Assembly (NCBI GenBank): GCA_028829895.1
Contig: CM054180.1
Span: 112,209,135-112,273,134, forward strand
Reading direction: 5' to 3'
Source: Sinotaia quadrata
Lineage: Eukaryota; Mollusca; Gastropoda; Architaenioglossa; Viviparidae
DNA: 64,000 bases
A model generated the notes under the pieces. It did not search any database. It saw only the letters and a list, made by a program, of their open reading frames with translations, and was not told where the DNA came from. The translations under genes were made by a program, and so were the position numbers. Position 1 is the stretch's first letter, and every line of letters begins with the position of its first letter. This document shows positions 58,801 to 64,000 of the stretch, piece by piece.

Positions 58801-60918
58801 ATTTAGTTATCATAATATTACAGCTAATTATTACGTTAGTCCTTAAATATATATATATTTTTTAAAATAAGAAAATCAAAATGCAATTTAAAATAAAAAG
58901 ATTCATGGTATCATCCTTTATGCCTTATCGCCTCTGACGCTGTTATCAATTTTATTTATAATTAAAAGTTTACTTCAAAAACAGTAATCCGTAATATCTG
59001 ACATTGAATTTCCTTATTTCAAGCAGAAACAACATTACAGCAAAACAACAGGAAAATCTAACTCAGTAAATCTAATTAATGGATCATCAAATATATATGC
59101 GTGGTCGGGGAAGTCCCTGGGGAGGGGGTCAGGGTCGTATATAGAGGACAGTGGGTAGACTAACTATCCTTGTGTGTGTCCAGTCTCAATGCAAATTTCA
59201 TCATCCTAGTAGTTTCTTTCGTATTTTCATCGGAATGCAGGCGGAGTGAGCTCCCCTTGTATTAGACCCTGGTTCTTTATGTCGGTCGCAACATTACACT
59301 TTCGAATGTCTCTCCCAGCGGCCCTCGTGAATAAAGCACTCATTATCTGCTGTGATTATTAAATTCCAATTTGGAATTCTATTAGCAATAAAAATATCAA
59401 AGAGAGAAACGTAATAGTAGATTTATTAGTAGTAATAGATTCAATTAAATTTCTTATTATAACAACACTGCATTTGCAGTTTAAATAGTAATTATATTAA
59501 TCATACAGAACTTTATATATATATAATACGAATTTCTAGAGAAACTATAGCACACGTCAAGGTAATATGCATGATAAGTGCATATCTCAACTTGCATTAA
59601 ATGCATCACTCATATAAAGTGTAAAACATATATTGAAATTATTGAAAATTATGTAATCGTTGAAATTTAAAACAATACGATGATTATAATGGTTAGATAA
59701 AGTCCAGGAGGCACATGAGTTTGCCAGGAACAATATGTAAATGAGGTGAATATGTGGTTGGTTGGATGGTGAAATCGTATAAATAGGAGTAAATGGCTGA
59801 AAATTATCCATTAAAGAATTAAATCATACCTTTTCTGTCCCAGTAGAAAACCTGAAAATAGGTCTTATAATTTTGCTTAATTCCTTATCCACGTGTGATG
59901 TTGACCCCTTGTAAATTTTAAGCGTTTCATTTACACAAGAATTTGTGTCTTGTGGCACGCATGTGTCAAGGTCATTGACACGTCTTTCAAGGCTTGTTAC
60001 CATGGCTACTAGTGAGCTGTCATTTGCCATCTGCAGCGTACGCTTAATTAGCCCTTGATGGGAGGTCACTCTTACACGTTTATTAGATATTATGTACTTT
60101 TGTTCATGGACCACAGCTTTCATTTTGTCGCTTTCTTCAGTTACGAGTTTCTTCAGTCGTTTCCTACCAGTCTCCACCGACTTCAAAAGACTGTCGCACG
60201 TTGCATCTATTTCTGCAAGAGCAGCATTAGTACTTTTCTCTGCCTTTAATAAACAATCTTCTAATTCTGTTATGGCCTGGCTTAAGGAGGATTCTGCTGC
60301 ATTTAGTTTACTTTCCATTTCAAGTAACAATTGCTTATATTTTCCAGACACCTCTGACACATATGTGACTTCCGAACATGCGCGGTGTTTTGCTGTAGCG
60401 CACAACTGACAGATGAGAACATTGTGATCCACACAGACGAGTTCTGCAGTTTTATCCGGGTGGACAGAGCACGGTGCTTGGCGACTTGCTGCCAGACGTT
60501 CTGGTGTCAGTGTCGCCAAATCTTCTACTTTATGGAAACTTGATAATGGAGTCTTTCTATGAACTTCAATGCAACCTTGACACAGTTTGATATTACAGTG
60601 TAGACACAGTGATATCGCAACAGTGTTGTTGTGAACGTGACACAAATGCTTATCACTGAATATCTTCAGGCTCTCAACCAGTGCAGACATTGCATGATCT
60701 GTAGGCAAAGAGTCTACAAAGGCATCAGTGTTAGAATGTTTGGGATCCACGATATCGCTACGACATAGTGGACACAACGCCTCTGTCTTCGTCTTCATCC
60801 AACTGACCAGACAATCACGACACAGCAGATGTGCGCAAGGAAGGATTTTAGGATCAGAATACTCTTCGTGACAAACAGGACAGTCCGTAGTCTGCAATTC
60901 CTTGTCTGATGTCGCCAT
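40623..60918 (-). CDS. TRIM-NHR E3 ubiquitin ligase, gene C (4 coding exons)
   Basis: Join of 60918-59830, 54550-54407, 41714-41556 and 40838-40623, giving 535 residues and a TAA stop. Exon sizes of exons 2 and 3 (144 and 159 bp) and all intron phases (0) are identical to gene B. Domain order is RING, B-box 1, B-box 2, coiled coil, NHR. Introns are 5279, 12692 and 717 bp; the large second intron holds a nest of three transposable elements. No stop or frameshift occurs in the exons, so the insertions have not visibly damaged the coding sequence, though they could affect splicing. The role is inferred as for gene B: ubiquitin ligation directed by NHR-mediated binding. Confidence 0.82.
41308..41490. 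repeat. Tandem duplication, 2 x 91 bp
   Basis: CAAATAAAACATGTTCTAGC starts at 41308 and again at 41399; the two copies differ at about one base. It lies in intron 3 of gene C and is single-copy in gene B. Confidence 0.92.
41556..41714 (-). CDS. Gene C exon 3: middle of NHR
   Basis: 53 codons, phase 0/0, acceptor GTGTAG and donor TGG/GTTAGT as in gene B. It contains MADIVIGVCEENP and ends GGRHHGLW. By hand count 28 of 53 residues match gene B, against 41 of 48 in exon 2. Confidence 0.82.
42060..43740 (-). pseudogene. Ty3/gypsy pol relic: reverse transcriptase and RNase H
   Basis: In shifting minus-strand frames: SPYSSPIILIKKKDR (43565), KYFAKLDLTKGFWQIQVYE (43425), NFIDDILVAT (43225, the catalytic YxDD-type motif), YYRKFIPKFRAITKPLIDLT (42985) and RNase H motifs NECLGIVWAVQKFQAYLYG (42675), IDHQPLSY (42600) and VVDYLSRA (42470). 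Stops and frameshifts are abundant, so it is dead. Similarity to the gene B intron ends at about 42050 on the left. On the right the relic is interrupted near 43740. Confidence 0.87.
44010..44854 (+). pseudogene. 5' part of an uncharacterised repetitive-family protein gene, interrupted by an LTR element
   Basis: The plus strand reads LCYICGEYT (44046), AYRAYFGIKLGDQDKV then TGA (44164-44166), MVWREPTNHV (44233), YPDLESARRPVAH, TAG (44515-44517), then VNILFGFTKYPCFLCMW (44539) and ITPGLIKQFTKALDKGGG. I recognise these as motifs of an uncharacterised protein family seen in many copies in invertebrate genomes, with cysteine pairs that probably bind zinc; a transposon origin is plausible but not shown here. 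The frame ends at the LTR element (44855) and resumes at 52083. Two in-frame stops mark it as a pseudogene. Confidence 0.75.
44855..46201 (-). repeat. 3' LTR of the retrotransposon
   Basis: 1347 bp, identical by eye to 50731-52077. A TATATAAG box on the minus strand lies at 45803-45810. Confidence 0.93.
46202..46214 (-). other. Polypurine tract
   Basis: Minus strand AAAAGGGGGGGGA directly abutting the 3' LTR, the expected site for plus-strand DNA priming in reverse transcription. Confidence 0.85.
46215..46827 (-). other. 3' non-coding interior of the LTR element
   Basis: Between the polypurine tract and the stop of the long frame. No supported reading frame, and no pol fragment was seen. 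Confidence 0.6.
46828..49917 (-). CDS. Gag-like polyprotein of the LTR element, 1029 aa
   Basis: An uninterrupted frame from ATG at 49917. Residues about 1-170 are highly charged and helical (coiled-coil-like, rich in E, K, R and L). A basic stretch leads to one CCHC zinc knuckle, CFNCSKPGHLARDC, at about residues 312-325, the hallmark of retroelement nucleocapsid. Residues about 380-475 contain two imperfect copies of a CTLEYVQ...CVL..C..L.GL module. The acidic middle is followed at about 710-740 by a stretch resembling the beginning of an integrase core (IGPL, then GHSHILSIMEFESRYPEA); the remaining integrase motifs are absent. The C-terminal 250 residues are unassigned. The frame is intact despite the lack of pol, which argues for recent mobility or selection on the Gag. 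Confidence 0.85.
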   Translation of the reverse strand: MSFEDEMTLIKLRKEWRKEAREYGLKKMEIIETMVDKWEGIWREIRRKKRRIGRDKRWVEEQMESRIRKIASLNEEKKPVRDPGYSEYLEEVIEIYYSKVRDLTLELEQLREEDLECDRLEKLERENITQDILDQIRDKEERKNYLEKENLDLGWLWKEVEITDQAVKCVKKGRNKFAKKIDIVSKKTQLGMVTLKPSDTLTVQSTNIVSKQEACTKTDMISEKCNDAVRTQLTDMHNAASTQQISTQAVVVTNTAEYGKESSESKTEGIACVNKEKFRDSSLKNKTKVRRDVQVRPLYKSQRGRNGFQNRVCFNCSKPGHLARDCTRSVPSVSDSFGVERAAVERTVTDVEVDRIVVASLGVGEPQSVEEGSSSKERASLLPNSVCTLEYVQTADVVNERTNTCEAGAIEAASCVLSTCNALKGLRGVDSECTLEYVQGRADMYPVKATQAENCVLPACKPLNGLSGRDDALATCINTVVDTEVGHEEVLEGRAVDKREEGNALLSEDDCPILFSMTEDKSEVTRDVATDSYANDSDNGHVEWQNRDDPFELCKTDSEHDNKETCVEHHSKGDVLTLQGEMEGGEVVISPDGVETCDKHYELVVTETPSKILDSLTERQSELVQPSETDEVDPIEQVLQERQFAFPSDRTTSQFDINKTLLTSPQESEPLVTTESGSDSAHRVTVTIDDRDTHLIGVTFNPGIIDSIGPLTLARMNGHSHILSIMEFESRYPEAIASRKTDAVTVTERSAETRVGIPHAKVDRPDVRERKGRLKFEIDTREGLKNSDTATFTLAQTYFDSVVRFKDKPTGENDVATNAHNGRAFLKTFDASEAKDLEDETPYQGDPDVAQNKLERLESVCYSKREVIDVVSISLTPESNREKIDGVTVRKKAKHMYICQNDAKFDKRKIYFKGLTATFKKRKKIGLLQCRSDVGDRRIWVYFDDRCSSMINGSSNYEYSGIERWGDAREHSLKMIRKSRCENTTDSSVMNDMRNRIMSTYLYIKSQCGIVLQTYQIIVRQRGIANYLG
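49918..50709 (-). other. 5' leader of the LTR element
   Basis: About 800 bp between the primer-binding site and the gag-like ATG. AT-rich; includes short repeats of 'gaaaatatcaaaatag' near 50460-50560. A packaging or leader role is inference from position. Confidence 0.6.
50710..50727 (-). other. Primer-binding site, tRNA-Pro type
   Basis: Minus strand TGGGGGCTCGTCCGGGAT, complementary to the 3' end of a proline tRNA including CCA, and the same string used by gammaretroviruses such as MLV. It is separated from the LTR edge (50731) by 3 nt. Confidence 0.87.
50731..52077 (-). repeat. 5' LTR of the retrotransposon
   Basis: 1347 bp, TG...CA ends. It carries the element's promoter if active; see the TATA box at 51679-51686. 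A small open frame near its left end (50803-50994) is duplicated in the other LTR and has no domain. Confidence 0.93.
51679..51686 (-). promoter_or_regulatory. TATA box in the 5' LTR
   Basis: Minus strand TATATAAG in a GC-richer context (followed by CCGGGCCGAAGC), about 390 bp from the start of the LTR in element orientation. It is a good candidate for the U3 promoter, with transcription starting roughly 25-30 bp downstream. Confidence 0.6.
52083..52481 (+). pseudogene. 3' part of the interrupted uncharacterised-family gene
   Basis: Once the LTR element and one ACAAC copy are ignored, the frame of 44854 continues directly into KLIKDPEFENSMNEVELEA. TGA follows at 52145-52147, then KNFLGNNKARNYAELVANML, GCKMTIKMHYLFSHMDRFPE, NDEQGEKFHQNMKE, a one-frame shift near 52380, and ADYCWTLKRDIPPAEHSRSF ending at TGA 52479-52481. 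The FSHMDRFPENLG and GEKFHQ motifs are the most conserved in this family. Confidence 0.75.
52482..52857. other. AT-rich 3' flank of the interrupted gene
   Basis: Contains several near-repeats of TTTTTAAAAA near 52690-52760. The boundary with the outer gypsy relic lies near 52855, but terminal inverted repeats were not identified with confidence. Confidence 0.4.
52858..53753 (-). pseudogene. Ty3/gypsy pol relic: integrase C-terminus and RT leader
   Basis: Minus-strand frames give IEVANHIDTLCQIEAKNLHK (53356), a LDVLWQGPYEVVEKLSG stretch typical of the integrase C-terminal domain (53205), then LTDDEVILNPELSYSDGQPL and DVYTDKSGKTSMCKFT (52975-52860), the linker that precedes reverse transcriptase. 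It is followed, after the nested insertion, by the RT at 43600. The right edge at about 53753 meets sequence colinear with gene B intron 2 (26195), so the element is truncated inside its integrase. Confidence 0.8.
53754..54406 (-). other. Gene C intron 2, portion adjacent to exon 2
   Basis: Colinear with 26195-26939 of gene B, including the pyrimidine-rich TGTCT runs and the TGTTGCGGGCT segment. No gene. Confidence 0.8.
54407..54550 (-). CDS. Gene C exon 2: N-terminal third of NHR
   Basis: 48 codons, phase 0/0, acceptor ATTACAG and donor GAG/GTGACT as in gene B. It encodes WMFHNNCGSNIVLSSNGQTA...LISREPMSTNKLYE. By hand count 41 of 48 residues match gene B. Unlike gene B, reading past the donor meets a stop after 7 codons, supporting the GAG donor as the true exon end. 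Confidence 0.85.
54795..58220. mobile_element. Unresolved insertion in gene C intron 1
   Basis: Gene B runs directly from the sequence matched at 54790 (its 27310) to that matched at 58225 (its 27335), so about 3.4 kb is extra here. A 90-codon plus-strand frame at 55220-55492 and GC-richer patches (55220-55500 and 55900-56900) look foreign to the intron, but neither strand shows a domain I can name, and no terminal repeats were found. It could be more than one element. Confidence 0.45.
56993..57030. repeat. (CGCA)n/(CA)n microsatellite
   Basis: CACGCACGCACG run grading into CACA. Confidence 0.95.
58221..59829 (-). other. Gene C intron 1, portion shared with gene B
   Basis: 58225-58410 matches 27335-27520 and 59240-59340 matches 29930-30060, bracketing the place where gene B has its LINE. 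58400-59090 is very AT-rich and featureless. Confidence 0.7.
59830..60918 (-). CDS. Gene C exon 1: RING, two B-boxes, coiled coil
   Basis: 363 codons. The C3HC4 RING is at residues 13-52, B-box 1 at about 93-129 and B-box 2 at about 150-181, three residues earlier than in A and B because of a short deletion in the RING/B-box linker (KHSNTDAFVD). The coiled coil follows to about 300. The ATG at 60918 is the only start: upstream is the acceptor CTCACAG (60928-60927), 8 nt before the ATG, with stops in frame beyond. The donor is AAG/GTATGA at 59829, phase 0. All zinc ligands are present. Confidence 0.88.
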
Positions 60919-61049
60919 CGTGATAACTGTGAGAATAATTATATGTTTGTATTATCAAGAATATCAAATATCTTTAACGAATTGCACATTAAAGGCAAAT
61001 ATAGGTTCACCTCTCTCACGGTCTGTGAGCTGTCTGTCAATCTATCTTG

Positions 61050-61100
61050 TTCTCTCTCTCTCTCTCTCTCGCTCTCTCTCTCTCTAACGCTCTCTCGCTC
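61050..61100. repeat. CT-rich microsatellite
   Basis: (CT)n with CGCT interruptions, 5' of gene C. Confidence 0.9.
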
Positions 61101-61179
61101 ACGCTGTCAATGGTTTTCGTGTGAGCCTTGCACAGGTAGATTTCTGGGAAAATATAAAGTGAATTTGATTTAAACTGTC

Positions 61180-62590
61180 AGCCATTTTAGAGTAACTTTT
61201 TCTTATATTTGTTGCCTTGAGCATAGATTTAATATTAAAAGATATAGAAACATAAATTATATTGTTGTGAAATATTCTTTCAGATTTAATTAATTGTTGT
61301 TGTCTCGACTTGTATTATGTCAGGATCACCAGGATCAGCTGACAAATTAACTTTACCAGGGCTAGAAAAAATAATATAATATTTATGCCTTAGCATCTGT
61401 AGATAAAATAAAGGGAAATATCACTTCCGTATTTTAATATCTTACTTCTGATGTTTCACGTGAGTTAAACTATAGTCAAACGCTGATAAGAACATGCTAA
61501 AAGGTAGTTTGTCAGACTTTGAAGACAAAGAAGACTCCGTACAGATGGCAATCGCCCTCGCCAGTTTAATGACTAATCGTTATCATCCAGTACGATATCT
61601 GAATGGGAATCTGAATTTGATGGAGCCAAAATAATTGTCGTATCGGTCGGACAGTGTTGTAAACCCTAAATGTGGGATTTTAGACACACATACACCAAAG
61701 AATGAATGGCATAGAAAATAACGTATCGGGGGTCACATTAACGGGATAACGTAGCACAATATGTAGTCATTTGATGCGAGGTAATTTCCCGAAAGAGACG
61801 AAAATAATTTTATTACCGAGGAATACCTAGATTGATTAGTAATCTTGAAAGGACAGTTCCTGAGAAGATAACAAAATTAGTCTTGTGTGAAAGCAAGTGA
61901 AACTGTCTTTGTAAGTCTTGTAACTGTATGAAAGAGCGTCGTTATAAATGCATTTTTAAATATATGATTTCCTTATAGATAATTAGTCCTACGGTTAAAA
62001 TTCGTTTCATTAATAACTTTAATAATAAGTACCATACATTTTAAACCAAGAATAATTAATAGTAAGGGTCCTGAAGCATTCAATAAGTGCCATATTTGTT
62101 AAACAGAATAATTTATAAGATTCTGAGGCTCGGTTTCGAAGTAGGAAATCAAATCCGATTATTATGTGGACAAAAATTTGAGTAAACTCCTAAGGTTGTT
62201 GAAGAAATATCTCTTAGAATTCCTGGAAGCAAGAGGTAAAATAGTGTCTGCATTGTACTACTAAAGAACAGAAAGAGGTAAATAATGTCTACTCCACTGA
62301 AGATAAAGAATATATATGAGAGAGAAAGAGGGAGAGAGTGCATTAATATTAATTAAAATTTAATATACTAAATATAATTTCCTCTCATATAACTTTTCTT
62401 TTTAAATTTTGGATATTTAATATCATAATTATTTTTGTATGTCACTACAGCATTATTAGTATAGGAAAAAATAAGGTTAAAGAAAACATTTCAAACACAC
62501 AGAGGAAACATGATTACAAAATATATGTCAACACTAACATAATGGAATTAAATGATAGTATAGAATAAATATGTATGATGCATCAGAATA
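61180..62590. other. Non-coding sequence upstream of gene C
   Basis: No coding frame, element terminus or paralogous match was recognised. Confidence 0.45.
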
Positions 62591-62599
62591 CAAATCGGT

Positions 62600-63380
62600 A
62601 TGCAAAAGTGTAACGCGAATGATTTGCGATAATGTCTAGATTATCACGCAAATGAATGTGTTCAGTAGCTGATCCTGTTAATACGGAGAATTTTAAACCG
62701 CGAATGCCACATAAGGGAAACGATTAGCAAACGAAACTAAGTAATATACAAATGAGTTGTTTCCCTTAGTACACGTCAGCTAAATAGCACTGGGTTATAT
62801 TTCAACACTCTCGATAACTAGACACAAAATCTAAATTATCATCTAAAATAACCGACTTATTTTTACTTTCTGTTATGAATATAAAAGTAACAATCGACGC
62901 AAGTAACAGGCCGAAATCGGAACTAATCGCCAAAACATCAACATGGCGCAAATGTGAAACCGAAAGTAGACAAGAACATATGCTGACTAATTTCTTCTGT
63001 ATCATTAACGACAACTTTCTGTTGGATAGATATCTCATACAATAAGTAGCTGCCTATGGTAGTGAATATAGCTGAGCGATTTTGTATTAACAGTAATTTA
63101 AACTTACATGTTTATAGAACTCAGATGATAATCGGTTGTCAAAAATTCGGAAACACAACAGCCGACATTCACATTACACCATCATTCACGTGACATACCA
63201 CGTGATTTCACTTTTCCGGTGATAGGCCTAAATCTTCGCATTATGACCGCCCAAGCAATGTGATACTGTTAGTTACTGTTAGTTTTAAGTATTTATTTAT
63301 AATCAGCGTGTTTGAATATGTACGATGGGGAAAGTAATTTAATTTATAAAGCTTTTGAAGAAAAATGTTGACAATTGATA
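62600..63380. repeat. Intergenic block shared with other units
   Basis: 62600-62890 matches 21141-21450 and 37535-37830 (shared AAACGATTAGCAA-type motif and GTTTCCCTTA). 63090-63370 matches 21640-21930. This block marks the boundary between the gene C 5' flank and the next unit. Confidence 0.75.
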
Positions 63381-63787
63381 TATTAAATTTTGCACAAACT
63401 TCATGATTTTATCTTCAAAAAACAAAGTATATATTTCGTAAGCAAAATAGTATATTTGCAATAACAGTTATGCAATACATGTCCTCTCATTGAAGCTGTT
63501 TTAAAACTGTCATCTGTACAACATGCCAAGGGCTTTGATGTATCATGGCAAAGTTTGCTGATTACATCAGGAAATTTCTGATACAGTGAAGTTTTTAGAA
63601 ATCACATTCAATTATTGTTTTCCTTGAAGAAGTTGACACAGAAAAAATTAGTGCCCATCTTAGCTTGAGAATATTAGTTGCAGAACAGATTTTTTTCAAC
63701 ATATGAGAGAAACACGTGGAACTGTTTTTAATGCGGACAACAAACTTGTGACATTGTTGCATAAGCAAGTTAAAGACTGTTGAGACA

Positions 63788-63926
63788 GCGGTTATTTCTG
63801 ATTATATAAAACTAGCATTACTTATAACTCCATTTCTGTTCTCTATAAAACCTGTCCTGTGATCTGTATTGAATTGTTGAATTGTATTTTAGGCATACGA
63901 CTGAATTATTGAAGTTATTCGAACAT
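63788..63926. repeat. Intron-1-like block of the next TRIM unit
   Basis: Matches 31021-31163 of gene B intron 1, including TATATAAAA, ATAACTCCATTTCTGTTCTC and CTGTATTGAATTGT in order. In gene B the exon 1 donor lies about 350 bp beyond this block. Confidence 0.75.
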
Positions 63927-64000
63927 GGTTTCGTGGAAATATTTATGCTGATTTAATGAATTTATTGTAAAATTTATTGATCTTCTTACACATATTGATA

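Overview
The window is eukaryotic and probably molluscan (lophotrochozoan at least). It is AT-rich, has long introns, many CA/GT, AT, CT and GATA microsatellites, minisatellites, LINE and LTR elements, and a family of RING/B-box genes in tandem. The species assignment is inference. No RNA gene, CRISPR array or prokaryotic operon was seen.

The backbone is a tandem array of paralogous minus-strand genes. Two are complete inside the window by manual splice-site reading. Gene B has exons 32601-31510, 27083-26940, 24556-24398 and 23965-23771 (529 aa). Gene C has exons 60918-59830, 54550-54407, 41714-41556 and 40838-40623 (535 aa). Both encode an N-terminal RING, two B-boxes and a coiled coil in one large exon, followed by three small exons that together encode one Neuralized homology repeat (NHR). 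Gene A shows only its first coding exon (1706-609); the rest lies left of the window. A decayed first exon lies at 15320-16459. Flanking and intronic blocks are shared between units (7290-7440 with 32705-32840; 8696-10928 with 32995-34983; 19490-21960 with 36770-38700 and 62600-63380; 31021-31163 with 63788-63926), so the region grew by repeated segmental duplication. The last pair predicts another unit just right of position 64000.

Mobile elements account for most size differences between units. Positions 10929-13092 hold a pogo/Tigger-like MITE in a TA target, itself split by a solo LTR whose 5-bp target duplication is the MITE's own terminal CAGTG. The paralogous empty site is preserved at 34982-34983. 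A second solo LTR of that family (16483-17577) sits just upstream of the decayed TRIM exon. Intron 1 of gene B carries a 5'-truncated LINE (about 27640-29920) ending in a GATA tail. Intron 2 of gene C contains a three-layer nest: a degraded Ty3/gypsy pol with integrase upstream of reverse transcriptase (Gmr1-like order), interrupted by a plus-strand coding relic of a recurrent uncharacterised protein family, interrupted in turn by a young non-autonomous LTR retrotransposon (44855-52077). That element has two 1347-bp LTRs with no difference found by eye, a 5-bp duplication (ACAAC), a tRNA-Pro-type primer-binding site and one intact 1029-codon gag-like reading frame.

Functionally, the TRIM-NHR proteins are expected to be E3 ubiquitin ligases: the RING recruits E2, the B-box/coiled coil oligomerises, and the NHR binds a partner. 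The middle NHR exon is far more divergent between B and C than the exons on either side, which would fit a diversifying recognition surface. The remainder is AT-rich non-coding sequence in which no gene could be supported.
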